Positions 1 to 9,829 of a DNA stretch of 64,000 nucleotides are shown in pieces; position 1 is the stretch's first letter, and every line of letters starts with the position of its first letter. The stretch is from Providencia manganoxydans. Lineage in GTDB: Bacteria > Pseudomonadota > Gammaproteobacteria > Enterobacterales > Enterobacteriaceae. The notes under the pieces are model-generated. The model did not search any database. It had not been told where the DNA came from and worked only from the letters and a program-made list of their open reading frames with translations. The stretch lies in the NCBI RefSeq assembly GCF_016618195.1, contig NZ_CP067099.1, positions 3,472,001 to 3,536,000 of the forward strand, given 5' to 3'. The position numbers and the translations under genes are program-made.

Positions 1-512
<512 letters not shown>

Positions 513-733
513 TTAATACCTCTGTATTTAAGTAATTGGGGTTATGCCTCCACAGATCCCATAACACCGACTCCAAAGCTGCGTCTAGACGCATAAGAGC
601 ACCCCGGTGCATGTGTCGACCTGTGTGTGTTATACACAATTGAGTTTAGTTTAAGCTTACCCATAATTCTAATTATGTGGTGCCATCAACCAAGGTTAAA
701 GTCACATTTGTTCATCGAGAATATGGATTGCCG
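513..733 (-). ncRNA. rpsB 5' leader (t44-like regulatory leader)
   Basis: A transcript from the promoter at 740-769 would carry about 220 nt of leader before rpsB. Visible structure: a perfect 14-bp palindrome TGCGTCTAGACGCA at 580-593 and a hairpin GTTATG/CATAAC pairing 541-546 with 560-565 that encloses a purine-rich GTGGAGG loop. In E. coli S2 represses rpsB-tsf through this leader (Rfam family t44). I assign it by position and secondary structure, not by alignment. Confidence 0.55.
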
Positions 734-739
734 GCGCGC

Positions 740-769
740 TTTATACCATAAATCGAATTAATAAGCCAA
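740..769 (-). promoter_or_regulatory. rpsB promoter with GC-rich discriminator
   Basis: On the reverse strand, -35 TTGGCT (769-764), an 18-bp spacer and -10 TATAAA (745-740), followed immediately by GCGCGCCGG. A GC-rich discriminator is typical of promoters repressed by ppGpp and DksA, which fits a ribosomal protein operon. The start site would be near 733. Confidence 0.6.
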
Positions 770-933
770 CTTTTGTTGTTTTTTTGCGGGGAGAAAAAAG
801 GGTTTAATGAGCTTAACTCTATTCCAGATTCTGTTCTAAATTCGCTATTGTACTGTGGTTAGTAGCGAACCTAACATTGCCGTAAAATCAATCGATGAAG
901 TTAGTTTTTACACTCAGTATTAGAGTTAAATTA

Positions 934-1049
934 AACTCCAAATAATTCAAGGTGCAATTAGGAGCTAAGTAAATGAGTCGCTGGGTTGCCACATAAAATA
1001 GATAGTGAGTTGCGAATGAGCCTAGTCACCATGCCTCAACCCTCAACGA
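934..1049 (+). repeat. Strongly diverged ERIC-like sequence
   Basis: The segment starting CTCCAAATAATTCAAGGTGCA resembles the ERIC left end (CTCTAAATAATTCGAGATGCA, seen clean at 59996), and GTAAATGAGTCGC resembles an ERIC inner part. The right half no longer aligns well by eye. It lies in the 566-bp gap between rpsB and the SLR gene; beyond it and the rpsB leader I see no gene there. Confidence 0.35.
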
Positions 1050-1078
1050 AAATCTCTGTAATTTAAATTATAGCCTCA

Positions 1079-1996
1079 TTATTTTTTTATTAATTTTTTA
1101 TTTAAAAAATCGATCCTTGATTGTATCTGCGTATAACCTAATTGATAGGCTCTTTCGTATAATTCTATGGCTTTTTCGTAGCTTTGAGGTACCCCTAGCC
1201 CTTCCTCATACATCAATCCCAAGTTAATCAACCCACCAAGCCCTTCTTTATTTGAAGCATCTTGATAGAGCTTTACCGCTTTATTAATATCGCGTTGAAC
1301 ACCAAAACCATGCTGAAAAAGCAATCCCATTGAATTCATTGCAGCGGGATCCCCTTTTGTAATGGCTATTTCATAGCATTTTATTGCGCCATCATAATTT
1401 TCTAAGTCACTGTACAAATCACCTAATCGAGTAATCGCAAAATAATTACCAGATTGTATTGATTCTTTATACCACTTTTCAGCTAAATCAGTATTTTGCT
1501 CCCCTCCACGGCCATCACGATATAAATCTCCCAAACTCATCATTGCGCTACTTGATTGATGTTTCTTGATTGCTATTTCAAACATTTGTCTCGCTTTGAT
1601 GTAGTCATTATTATATTTGTATAATATACCTAAATTGTAATCTGCGGAGGATGACCCAAGTTCAGCAGCTTTTTGATAAAGTAAAATAGCTTCGTCTTTT
1701 TTCCCTTGGTCTTCTGTTAGCATCGCTAAACGATTCATCCCATTTGCATCATTTTTATCCGCCAGTTTCTGATAAATTTCTTCTGCCTTTTCGAGATTTT
1801 TTTCGACGCCAGTACCCGTTTCATAAAAGCGCCCGACCACCAATAAAGCCTCATCATCCCCTTGTTTAGCTAAAGTTTCACAGATAGCAAAATTTTTTTC
1901 TTCAGGAATGCATTTATTTACTGATTCAGAATATGATGATACTGGGTTACCTAAGAGTAACAATAACGTGACGATGGCGATTTTATTGTTTAACAT
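1079..1996 (-). CDS. Secreted Sel1-like repeat (SLR) protein
   Basis: 305 residues. The N-terminus (MLNNKIAIVTLLLLLG) is a clear signal peptide with likely cleavage near residue 23, so the protein is probably periplasmic. The rest is about seven Sel1/TPR-like repeats of roughly 30-36 residues, with recurring signatures such as LGDLYRDGRGG, MGLLFQHGFGV and LGLMYEEGLGV followed by A..LY..A. Sel1 repeats make protein-binding solenoids. The gene is divergent from hcp with only 43 bp between starts. Periplasmic SLR proteins are known immunity proteins for some T6SS lipase effectors, so an immunity role is a reasonable but unproven inference. It breaks the rpsB-map neighbourhood seen in E. coli. 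Confidence 0.85.
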   Translation of the reverse strand: MLNNKIAIVTLLLLLGNPVSSYSESVNKCIPEEKNFAICETLAKQGDDEALLVVGRFYETGTGVEKNLEKAEEIYQKLADKNDANGMNRLAMLTEDQGKKDEAILLYQKAAELGSSSADYNLGILYKYNNDYIKARQMFEIAIKKHQSSSAMMSLGDLYRDGRGGEQNTDLAEKWYKESIQSGNYFAITRLGDLYSDLENYDGAIKCYEIAITKGDPAAMNSMGLLFQHGFGVQRDINKAVKLYQDASNKEGLGGLINLGLMYEEGLGVPQSYEKAIELYERAYQLGYTQIQSRIDFLNKKLIKK

Positions 1997-2039
1997 AACT
2001 TAAATTTACCTATAAACGGACTCAAAACGGACTCAATTA

Positions 2040-2519
2040 ATGGCTAATTTAATCTATCTAACGTTACAAGGGAAACAGCAAGGTCTGATTTCTCGTGGTT
2101 GCGGCACATTGGACTCCATCGGAAATCGTTATCAATCGGGCAAGCAAGACGCGATATTTGTCACAGAATTAAACTTCTCCATATCCAGAGCCCAAAACTT
2201 ATCACACCAACCTATCGAGTTCACCAAACTGATTGATAAATCATCACCATTATTGCTAATTGCCGTTTCAAATAATGAAACACTCAATCTCGTCTTCGAT
2301 TATTATCGTACCGCTCAAAATGGCGGAATAGAAAAATATTTCACAGTGAAATTAAACGAAGCATCCATTATTGATTACACCCATCAATGTCCAAATAATA
2401 TTTTACGTAATGATATCGAACCGGAAGAACGGTTAACCATTAAATACCGTGATATTACTACTGCTCAAATTATGGCTGGCACATCAGGCTACAGTATATC
2501 CAATGATAGCGTGTTCTAA
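2040..2519 (+). CDS. hcp: Hcp family type VI secretion protein (orphan)
   Basis: 159 residues starting MANLIYLTLQGKQQGLISRG, followed by CGTLDSIGNRYQSG, the hallmark of the enterobacterial Hcp1 family. Later motifs include LSHQPIEFTKLIDKSSPLL and the terminal TSGYSISNDSVF. Hcp forms hexameric rings that stack into the T6SS inner tube and carry small effectors. Length matches a stand-alone Hcp, so no toxin domain is fused. No other T6SS core gene is in the window, making this an orphan copy that would need a secretion apparatus encoded elsewhere. GGACTC at 2026-2031 is a weak ribosome binding site. The end overlaps the end of the convergent neighbour by 4 bp. Confidence 0.93.
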   Translation: MANLIYLTLQGKQQGLISRGCGTLDSIGNRYQSGKQDAIFVTELNFSISRAQNLSHQPIEFTKLIDKSSPLLLIAVSNNETLNLVFDYYRTAQNGGIEKYFTVKLNEASIIDYTHQCPNNILRNDIEPEERLTIKYRDITTAQIMAGTSGYSISNDSVF

Positions 2520-3532
2520 TTTTTATATTTACTGATTAAGTTAACAATTTCAGCAACAAAAGCATCATCACTCGCCGCATTACTTGGACTTGCAGCTAAC
2601 GTAATTAATGGGCTTAATTCCTCTTCAACAAAGTAATAAGCCATGGTGATTTGGCTTTTATTCATCGCGTCATAAACGACGCGATTCTTATTCTTCAGTC
2701 GTCTTGCCGCTTCCGACATTTTTTCAATGGTACCGTAGCTGTATATCAGAGTAGCTGCAATGATCGTGCGACTGATCACCGCACGAGGGCCACCTAACGG
2801 TTTAAAAAAAGACGGATGTTTTGTGACAATGAACGCAACAATACGCGTGATTATTGCAGTCACAATAAATTTCCGAATCTGTGATTCCGTCATAATATCA
2901 ATCGTCACGCCTTCGGCAAAATGTCTAACCGACACATTCACTCGCTGTTCAATATCAAATCTATCATTAAAATTAATTGGTTTATTTATATTAGAAACGG
3001 TACTTGCCATTTGAATATAATCAGATAACTTTCGCCTTCTTGGTGGCGGCATTTGGCTAACGATAGCGCCAATAATAATATTGATAACCTCAGAAAAATT
3101 TTCATAGGGATCATAAACAAACCGCAATAAATAGATGGCTTCAACATTCTCTTTCATGATACGGGGATTTTGAGACACCCGAGATTTAAGAAGAAAATTC
3201 ATACCTTGCAAAGGAGGAGGTAACACACCAAGTTCAGCAGCTGTATTTATCGAACGTTTAACACCTTTTGCCGAGGTGATAGCAAAATCCTCAGTTCCTT
3301 TTACCCAAGGATTACTGAGTGCCGTTTTAACCGAAGGTTCATCACCATCACACCTATAATAAATTGACTCATCTAATCCGCTAGGGGGTAAACATTCATT
3401 GGATCGATTATGTGCACTTTTAAGGTTTTTCAAAATTCGACGATAAATAACCAATCTTTTTTCCATGGCTTCATTAGCATCCATGATTTCACCGTTTTTA
3501 CAATAAAACCATTCTAAATCACCGCACTGCAT
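2516..3532 (-). CDS. Uncharacterised protein with hydrophobic segments, next to hcp
   Basis: 338 residues; I do not recognise a family. The start at 3532 has AAGGA placed nine bases upstream. Hydrophobic stretches lie at about 147-160, 222-237 (FIVTAIITRIVAFIVT) and 251-266 (AVISRTIIAATLIYSY), the last two separated by a short polar linker that could form a helical hairpin. The N-terminal third is soluble-looking and has three cysteines before residue 50 (3, 11, 47) and one at 61; PPPRRRK at 162-168 is basic. There is no signal peptide. It is convergent with hcp with a 4-bp tail overlap. A membrane-acting T6SS cargo or an immunity protein are both possible; neither is shown. Confidence 0.7.
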   Translation of the reverse strand: MQCGDLEWFYCKNGEIMDANEAMEKRLVIYRRILKNLKSAHNRSNECLPPSGLDESIYYRCDGDEPSVKTALSNPWVKGTEDFAITSAKGVKRSINTAAELGVLPPPLQGMNFLLKSRVSQNPRIMKENVEAIYLLRFVYDPYENFSEVINIIIGAIVSQMPPPRRRKLSDYIQMASTVSNINKPINFNDRFDIEQRVNVSVRHFAEGVTIDIMTESQIRKFIVTAIITRIVAFIVTKHPSFFKPLGGPRAVISRTIIAATLIYSYGTIEKMSEAARRLKNKNRVVYDAMNKSQITMAYYFVEEELSPLITLAASPSNAASDDAFVAEIVNLISKYKN

Positions 3533-4118
3533 ATACCCCCCATCCTTAAGTTAAATACGCATTCTAAATGAAAGGAAATAAAATTAAATACATTTAACTG
3601 AATGTTTAATAATACTGATATATACTATTCTATATCTCAAGAACGACTCATAAAGTATTTTTTATAGATATAACATAAAGTTGACATACTCATTTCTTTC
3701 GTTAAGTGACAAATATCAGTATAATTTTAGCGAGATAATTATTAATTGATATCGATTAAACCAGCCAACATACATATTAAAGCCGGTTTAGGGGGATAAT
3801 ATCGATGGAATAATAAGATGTATCCAACCTGCCCTACAGAGCTCTTACATTTTTTTCGATTATTGGTTTATTCACTAGAACCTTATTTTTGGCAATTTGT
3901 GCTACCCAAAGCTCAAAATGATAAGCCACACGAGCCGCTCAGCGTATCCTACAACCATTTTTACAACCCAATAAACATCGATGCCTAGTTGGCAGAAAAT
4001 GCGGTGGCTGGTACCATAATCCCATTAATCTTGAATAGATGGCACTGCTGCCTATTTATTAATCCTTTTCATTTAAATTGTGTCACGCAGCCGTTGCTGA
4101 CATAAATGGACTGAATTC
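3533..4118. other. 586-bp intergenic region upstream of map
   Basis: No open reading frame worth calling. The left half is very AT-rich. An imperfect inverted repeat (TAAACC-A-GC ... GC-C-GGTTTA) lies near 3757-3792 with no T-run on either side. The right part (3840-4118) leads into map and probably holds its promoter, which I cannot pin down. The region marks the right boundary of the hcp islet. Confidence 0.5.
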
Positions 4119-4916
4119 ATGGCTATTATTATCAAAACTGAAGAAGATATTCAGAAAATGCGTGTTGCTGGCAGGCTCGCTGCCGAAGTGTTAGAAATGA
4201 TCGCACCACACGTCAAACCTGGGGTAAGCACTGGTGAGCTAGATCGCCTCTGCCATCAACATATTGTCGATGTTCAACAAGCGATCCCCGCATGCTTAAA
4301 TTATCATGGTTTTCCTAAATCTGTATGTATCTCCATCAATGATGTTATCTGTCACGGCATTCCTAGTGATGATAAAATTTTGAAAGATGGCGATGTGGTT
4401 AACATTGATGTGACTGTCATTAAAGAGGGTTTCCATGGTGATACCTCTAAAATGTTTATTGTCGGTAAACCCACGATCCAAGGTGAACGTCTGTGCCACA
4501 TTACACAAGAAAGCCTTTATTTAGCATTGCGTATGGTAAAACCGGGTATTCGCCTACGCACACTGGGTAAAGCTATTCAGGAATACGTAGAGAAAAACGA
4601 TTTCTCTGTTGTTCGTGAATATTGTGGCCACGGTATTGGCGAAGGATTCCATGAGGAGCCTCAAGTTCTCCACTATGATGCAGATGACAGCGGTGTTGTA
4701 TTGCAAAAAGGCATGGCATTTACCATCGAGCCGATGGTCAACGTTGGCGATTATCGTATCCGTACCATGAATGACGGCTGGACAGTCAAAACCAAAGATA
4801 GAAGTTGGTCAGCGCAATATGAACACACGTTAGTCGTTACTGACAATGGTTGTGAAATCATGACACTCCGTAAAGAAGAAGAGCCGTTTATCTCCGCGGT
4901 TTTAGTTAACGCTTAA
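4119..4916 (+). CDS. map: Methionine aminopeptidase, type I
   Basis: Removes the initiator methionine from nascent proteins. 265 residues, close to the E. coli length of 264. Metal ligands are all visible: the Asp pair in NIDVTVIKEGFHGDTSKMF (about 97 and 108), His in YCGHGIG (about 171), Glu in FTIEPMV (about 204) and Glu in AQYEHTLVV (about 235). It starts MAIIIKTEEDIQKMRVAGRL as in E. coli. One small difference is GEGFHEEP where E. coli has GRGFHEEP. Divergent from rpsB in E. coli too, but here separated from it by the hcp islet. A strong hairpin terminator follows. Confidence 0.98.
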   Translation: MAIIIKTEEDIQKMRVAGRLAAEVLEMIAPHVKPGVSTGELDRLCHQHIVDVQQAIPACLNYHGFPKSVCISINDVICHGIPSDDKILKDGDVVNIDVTVIKEGFHGDTSKMFIVGKPTIQGERLCHITQESLYLALRMVKPGIRLRTLGKAIQEYVEKNDFSVVREYCGHGIGEGFHEEPQVLHYDADDSGVVLQKGMAFTIEPMVNVGDYRIRTMNDGWTVKTKDRSWSAQYEHTLVVTDNGCEIMTLRKEEEPFISAVLVNA

Positions 4917-4935
4917 CCTTTACACGCTAATGCAT

Positions 4936-4992
4936 TGTGTCATGTCACGTTCAGGTTTCTATATACCAACGTGACATGTCACATTTTTCATT
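4936..4992 (+). terminator. Rho-independent terminator after map
   Basis: A 16-bp inverted repeat with one mismatch, TGTGTCATGTCACGTT (4936-4951) and AACGTGACATGTCACA (4968-4983), followed by TTTTTCATTTTT. Confidence 0.85.
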
Positions 4993-5103
4993 TTTACCGT
5001 CCACTCATTCACTCAAAATAATTCAACTTCTGGCTGTTCATCCACAATAATCCCCAGTAAGCTGTTAATTATCCAGTTGAGCTCTCTATGTGGAAAGATA
5101 ACG

Positions 5104-7740
5104 ATGACACCATCTCCTGTAACCTTCTTATCGCCCTCTTTATTTCAATCTTCAGATATTGAACTGTTTTCTCTAAAACAACATGTCGAATCTTTTAACA
5201 ACTATCTAGAAGAAGCATTCAAGCAAGGTCAGTCGGTCATCGATCTGGTGCATGCACGCAGTGATTATCTTGATGCTCTTTTAACTCGACTATGGCAGGA
5301 GTATCAGTTTGATCAACAACCACAAGTGTCATTAGTCGCAGTTGGAGGCTATGGCCGACACGAACTGCACCCTTTATCTGATATTGATATTTTAGTGCTC
5401 AGCGCCCAGCCCTTGAGCGACGAAATTGCCGCCAAAATAGGCCAATTTATTACCTTACTGTGGGATTTAAAATTTGATATTGGCCACAGTGTTCGCTCGT
5501 TACAGGAGTGTATTGATGCAGGTAACGCCGATTTAACGGTTGCCACTAATCTAATTGAATCAAGACTGATCTGCGGCGACATCACCTTATTTTTGCGCTT
5601 ACAAAAAACCATATTTAGCGATAACTTTTGGCCTTCAGAGGCCTTTTTTGCCGCAAAATTGACTGAACAGCAAGAGCGTCATCAGCGTTACCACAGCACT
5701 AGCTATAACTTAGAACCGGACATTAAAAGCAGTCCAGGTGGCTTACGTGATATACACACGCTACTGTGGGTTGGGAGACGTCATTTCGGCGCGACCACGG
5801 TCGATGAAATGGTCGGGTTTGGCTTTTTAACCGAAGAAGAGCGACAAGAACTTAAAGAATGTTTGGCTTTTTTGTGGAAAATTCGTTTTGCATTACATTT
5901 AGTGGTTAAACGCTATGATAATCGCCTATTGTTTGATCGTCAGTTTAGCGTTGCCCGTTTGTTGGGTTATGAAGGAGAGAAAAATCAGCCTGTTGAACGC
6001 ATGATGAAAGATTTTTATCGTGTTACTCGACGCGTGCGTGAGCTCAATCAGATGCTATTGCAGTTATTTGATGACGCGATCCTTGCACTCAATCCCGATG
6101 AAAAGCCACGACCACTCGATGAACAATTCCAACTACGCGGTTCGTTTATCGATGTCATTGATGACATGCTATTTATCAAACAACCGGCTGCCATTCTAAA
6201 AATGTTCTATTTAATGGCCCGCTATCCGAATATTACAGGGATCTACTCAACAACTTTACGCCAACTACGTTTTGCAAGACGTAATTTGTCAGCACCATTA
6301 TGTGAATTAGCAGAAGCAAGACAGCTATTCCTTAAAATATTACGTCACCCAAGGGCAATTAAAGGTGCCTTTGTGCCAATGCACTTACATAGTGTATTAA
6401 GCGCTTATACGCCCTATTGGAGCAATATTGTTGGCCAAATGCAGTTTGATCTTTTTCATGCCTATACTGTGGATGAGCATACTATCCGTGTGTTACAAAA
6501 AATCGATAGTTTTACACATGAAGAAAATCGTCGCGATCACCCATTATGTGTCAGTGTTTATCCCAAATTACTGCATCCTGAAACATTAAGGCTTGCTGCA
6601 TTATTTCACGATATTGCCAAAGGGCGCTCAGGAGATCACTCTGATTTAGGTTCTGAATTTGTCTATGAATTTGCGATGCAACATAATTATCCCATCAAAG
6701 AAGCTGAGCTGGCCTCTTGGTTGGTAAAAAGTCATTTACTCATGTCAGTCACCGCACAGCGCAGAGATATCCAAGATCCCGATGTGATCAAACAGTTTGC
6801 CCTCGAAGTGAAAACCGTTCCTCGCTTAAATTATTTAATGTGCCTAACTGTTGCTGATATTTGTGCCACCAATAGCACGCTGTGGAATAGTTGGAAGCAG
6901 AGTTTGATCCGTGAGCTATTCCTCTCAACAGAGCATCAACTCAATCAAGGTATACAGAACACACCGGACTTACGTGAGCGCATCCGCCATCACCGCCATC
7001 AAGCGCTGGTCCTACTGCGACAATCCCCTATTAATGAAGAAAAGCTCAACAAATTATGGTCTCGCTGCCATGCTGATTATTTCCTGAGACATACGCCATC
7101 ACAACTCGCTTGGCACGCTTGTAATTTACTCAAGCACGACCTCGAACGACCTTTAGTTTTGATTAGTACACAACCCAAACATGGCGGAACAGAGATTTTT
7201 ATTTGGTGTCCTGATAAACCTCACTTATTTGCCGCTGTTGCGGGCGAACTTGATAGGCGTAACCTAAGCATTCACAGCGCCCAAATTTTCACCAATAAAG
7301 ATAATATGGCAATGGATACCTTCGTTGTGCTCGAACCTAATGGCATGCCATTATCAAAAGACCGGTATGAGCAAATCCGTAAAACATTATTGCATGCCGT
7401 TCAACAACCTGCGATCCCACTCCCTAAACCACGGACATTACCTTCTAAATTACGTCACTTTACTGTACCGACTAGAGTGAATTTTTTACATTCGACCAAC
7501 GAACGTCGTAGTTTTATGGAATTATTTGCACTTGATCAGCCAGGCTTGCTTGCTAGAGTGGGTCATGTTTTAGCACAAATGGAAATCTCCTTGTATGGCG
7601 CTCGGATCACGACTATTGGTGAAAAAGTCGAAGACTTTTTCGTGCTTGCAGATAAAAATCACCAAGCACTTAATAAAAAAATGCAACAAGAGTTATCAGA
7701 AAGGTTGACAGAAACCCTCAATTCGAAGGATAAAACATAA
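5104..7740 (+). CDS. glnD: Bifunctional PII uridylyltransferase / uridylyl-removing enzyme
   Basis: Nitrogen sensor that uridylylates PII proteins under nitrogen limitation and deuridylylates them when glutamine is high. 878 residues from the ATG at 5104, preceded by GGAAAG at 5092-5097; a TTG 27 bases upstream is in frame but less likely. Nucleotidyltransferase motif [17 protein letters not shown] at about 81-97, HD-domain motif [17 protein letters not shown] near 500, and two C-terminal ACT domains near 705 and 805 (the second with [11 protein letters not shown]). E. coli has GRGELHP where this has GRHELHP. Followed 46 bp later by dapD, as in many gammaproteobacteria. Confidence 0.97.
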   Translation: MTPSPVTFLSPSLFQSSDIELFSLKQHVESFNNYLEEAFKQGQSVIDLVHARSDYLDALLTRLWQEYQFDQQPQVSLVAVGGYGRHELHPLSDIDILVLSAQPLSDEIAAKIGQFITLLWDLKFDIGHSVRSLQECIDAGNADLTVATNLIESRLICGDITLFLRLQKTIFSDNFWPSEAFFAAKLTEQQERHQRYHSTSYNLEPDIKSSPGGLRDIHTLLWVGRRHFGATTVDEMVGFGFLTEEERQELKECLAFLWKIRFALHLVVKRYDNRLLFDRQFSVARLLGYEGEKNQPVERMMKDFYRVTRRVRELNQMLLQLFDDAILALNPDEKPRPLDEQFQLRGSFIDVIDDMLFIKQPAAILKMFYLMARYPNITGIYSTTLRQLRFARRNLSAPLCELAEARQLFLKILRHPRAIKGAFVPMHLHSVLSAYTPYWSNIVGQMQFDLFHAYTVDEHTIRVLQKIDSFTHEENRRDHPLCVSVYPKLLHPETLRLAALFHDIAKGRSGDHSDLGSEFVYEFAMQHNYPIKEAELASWLVKSHLLMSVTAQRRDIQDPDVIKQFALEVKTVPRLNYLMCLTVADICATNSTLWNSWKQSLIRELFLSTEHQLNQGIQNTPDLRERIRHHRHQALVLLRQSPINEEKLNKLWSRCHADYFLRHTPSQLAWHACNLLKHDLERPLVLISTQPKHGGTEIFIWCPDKPHLFAAVAGELDRRNLSIHSAQIFTNKDNMAMDTFVVLEPNGMPLSKDRYEQIRKTLLHAVQQPAIPLPKPRTLPSKLRHFTVPTRVNFLHSTNERRSFMELFALDQPGLLARVGHVLAQMEISLYGARITTIGEKVEDFFVLADKNHQALNKKMQQELSERLTETLNSKDKT

Positions 7741-7786
7741 CCTTAAAGCAATATTATTACTCGTCCTTAAAGGGGAAAAACAATCA

Positions 7787-8611
7787 ATGCAGCATTTACA
7801 AGCAATCATTGAACAAGCATTTGAAGACAGAGCCTCAATAACGCCGTCTACAGTGACACCAGCAATTCATCAAGCAGTCACAGAAACAATTGCATTACTC
7901 GATAGCGGTAAACTCCGTGTCGCAGAAAAAATTGATGGGGTTTGGGTTACCCATCAATGGCTGAAAAAAGCCGTATTGCTTTCATTCCGTATTCACGATA
8001 ATCAGGTAATAGAGGGTGCAGAGAGTCGTTACTTTGATAAAGTGCCAATGAAATTTGCAGATTATGACCAAGCTCGTTTTGAACGGGAAGGTTTCCGCGT
8101 TGTGCCACCAGCCGCAGTTCGCCAAGGCGCTTACATCGCTAAAAATAGTGTGCTGATGCCTTCTTATGTCAATATCGGTGCTTATGTTGATGAAGGAACG
8201 ATGGTTGATACGTGGGCTACCGTTGGTTCTTGTGCTCAAATTGGTAAAAACGTTCACTTATCTGGTGGTGTTGGTATTGGTGGTGTACTTGAACCTTTAC
8301 AAGCAAACCCAACAATTATTGAAGACAATTGCTTTATTGGGGCACGTTCTGAAATCGTTGAAGGTGTAATTGTTGAAGAAGGATCTGTGATTTCAATGGG
8401 CGTATACATCGGCCAAAGTACCAAAATTTATGACCGAGAAACTGGCGAAATTCATTATGGTCGCGTACCAGCCGGCTCAGTCGTTGTATCGGGTAACTTA
8501 CCGTCAAAAGATGGCAGTTATAGCCTGTACTGCGCAGTGATCGTTAAAAAAGTTGACGAAAAAACACGCGGTAAAGTGGGGATTAACGAATTACTCAGAA
8601 GTATTGATTAA
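7787..8611 (+). CDS. dapD: 2,3,4,5-tetrahydropyridine-2,6-dicarboxylate N-succinyltransferase
   Basis: Fourth committed step of the succinylase branch of lysine and meso-diaminopimelate synthesis; cytoplasmic trimer. 274 residues, the usual length. Starts [16 protein letters not shown]. The left-handed beta-helix shows as hexapeptide repeats from about residue 110 ([40 protein letters not shown]). [20 protein letters not shown] is typical. AAAGGGG lies 10-16 bases upstream of the ATG. A hairpin terminator follows. Confidence 0.98.
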   Translation: MQHLQAIIEQAFEDRASITPSTVTPAIHQAVTETIALLDSGKLRVAEKIDGVWVTHQWLKKAVLLSFRIHDNQVIEGAESRYFDKVPMKFADYDQARFEREGFRVVPPAAVRQGAYIAKNSVLMPSYVNIGAYVDEGTMVDTWATVGSCAQIGKNVHLSGGVGIGGVLEPLQANPTIIEDNCFIGARSEIVEGVIVEEGSVISMGVYIGQSTKIYDRETGEIHYGRVPAGSVVVSGNLPSKDGSYSLYCAVIVKKVDEKTRGKVGINELLRSID

Positions 8612-8670
8612 GCCCCTCTCCTAAGTGGCTAAAAATCGAGCCAACCTCTTTCACTATCCAAAAAATGATT

Positions 8671-8700
8671 AACCCCCTTTTATTTCAAGGGGGGGTTTGT
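8671..8700 (+). terminator. Hairpin terminator after dapD
   Basis: AACCCCCTT and AAGGGGGGGTT form a GC-rich stem around a six-base loop, followed by a short TTTGT tail. The run of A before it means it could also end transcription from the other strand. Confidence 0.6.
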
Positions 8701-8787
8701 CAAATCAAATATTTCACGCATAATATTGTTTTAAACAATGACTCTGTATTTCTACCATTCTCGATTTTCTATAATTCGGTGAACTTT

Positions 8788-9174
8788 ATGTACGATAATC
8801 TAAAAAGTTTAGGTATTAGTAATCCGCAAGATATTGATCGTTATACACTACGCCAAGAAGCCAATAACGATATTTTAAAAATCTATTTTCGCAAAGATAA
8901 AGGTGAATTTTTCGCCAAAAGCGTGAAATTTAAATATCCACGTCAGCGCAAAACGGTTGCCGCAGCAGATGGCAGCAACAATTTCAAAGAAATTAATGAA
9001 ATTAACTCAAACCTGCGCTATGCAATTGAAGAGCTAGACCAAATTTGTCAAACCGTCAGCACAGACATTGATTTGAAACATAAGATTCTGGATGATTTAC
9101 GCCATCTTGAGCACGTTGTTTCAAATAAAATCGCTGAAATTGAAGCTGATCTTGAAAAACTAACTCGCAAATAA
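8788..9174 (+). CDS. yaeH: YaeH family protein (DUF3461)
   Basis: 128 residues starting [20 protein letters not shown], near-identical in pattern to E. coli YaeH, including [20 protein letters not shown] and the C-terminal [13 protein letters not shown] place the start at 8788; an in-frame upstream ATG would add 41 residues with no homology that run over the dapD terminator. GGTGA lies at 8779-8783. Function unknown; the C-terminal 60 residues look like a coiled coil. It ends block 1. Confidence 0.93.
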   Translation: MYDNLKSLGISNPQDIDRYTLRQEANNDILKIYFRKDKGEFFAKSVKFKYPRQRKTVAAADGSNNFKEINEINSNLRYAIEELDQICQTVSTDIDLKHKILDDLRHLEHVVSNKIAEIEADLEKLTRK

Positions 9175-9191
9175 TAATGCTATTGTCTTAA

Positions 9192-9220
9192 CAGCACCGT
9201 AAAATATACTCGCGGTGCTG
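9192..9220. terminator. Shared hairpin between yaeH and yqcA
   Basis: CAGCACCG (9192-9199) and CGGTGCTG (9213-9220) form a perfect 8-bp stem between two convergent genes, followed on the plus strand by ATATTT. Plausible bidirectional terminator, with poor T-runs. Confidence 0.5.
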
Positions 9221-9224
9221 ATAT

Positions 9225-9677
9225 TTACAGTAGTTCAGCCCAAGATTGTAACCACGATTTTGCATACTCTTCAGGCATATCTTCTTCAAGCGCATCGATA
9301 AACAGAACATCGCCAATTCTTGTTGCCGATTGTTCAGTAAGTAACTCATCAAAACGTTTCCCTGCACCACAGAAGTTCTCATAACTACTGTCACCAAGCG
9401 CAATTAAGCCATAGCGTAATTCAGGTTGATATCCAACCACATCTTGGATTTCATAAAATAATGGAGCAATTGTGTCAGGCAAATCCCCTTGCCCCGTTGA
9501 TGAAGTGATGATTAACGCAATACCTTCACCACCATTGTATTGTTGCCAGTCATTAAGAATGGGTTCATCAAAAATGGTTATCTCATGACCCAATTGCTCT
9601 AATATTTCCTTAGCAGATTCAGCCACTGCTAAAGAGTTACCGTAAACTGTTCCTACAAAAATACCAATCTTTGACAT
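9225..9677 (-). CDS. yqcA: Flavodoxin family protein YqcA
   Basis: 150-residue FMN-binding flavodoxin. Starts MSKIGIFVGTVYGNSLAVAE, with the phosphate-binding loop GTVYGNS and flavin-contact segments TSSTGQGDLPD and ALGDSSYENFCGAG. The start is set by a strong GGAGGTG nine bases upstream; an in-frame ATG overlapping that site adds four residues and is less likely. Last gene of yqcC-truC-yqcA, the same order as in E. coli. Its electron partner is not known. Confidence 0.94.
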   Translation of the reverse strand: MSKIGIFVGTVYGNSLAVAESAKEILEQLGHEITIFDEPILNDWQQYNGGEGIALIITSSTGQGDLPDTIAPLFYEIQDVVGYQPELRYGLIALGDSSYENFCGAGKRFDELLTEQSATRIGDVLFIDALEEDMPEEYAKSWLQSWAELL

Positions 9678-9703
9678 GAACACCTCCATTAAATTTACTG
9701 CTT

Positions 9704-9829
9704 ATATTCTAAATAATTCAGAGTGCAGCTAGGCAGCAAGCGAAGATAGGCGAGGAGCATAGATAAACTATGTGACTCGGCTAGCTGAGCGTAGTCAACA
9801 ACGCTGCAACTTGAAGTATGACGAGTATA
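9704..9829 (+). repeat. ERIC element (full length)
   Basis: About 126 bp, running from TATTCTAAATAATTCAGAGT through GGAGCATAGATAAACTATGT and GACTCGGCTAGCTGAGCG to AAGTATGACGAGTATA. This matches the enterobacterial repetitive intergenic consensus I remember. It lies between yqcA and truC, and its right end touches the truC stop codon at 9830-9832. Confidence 0.9.

Noticed and set aside
3757..3792. Hairpin in the map upstream region as terminator or attachment site
   Set aside because: Imperfect stem, no T-run on either strand, and no integrase or direct repeats nearby.
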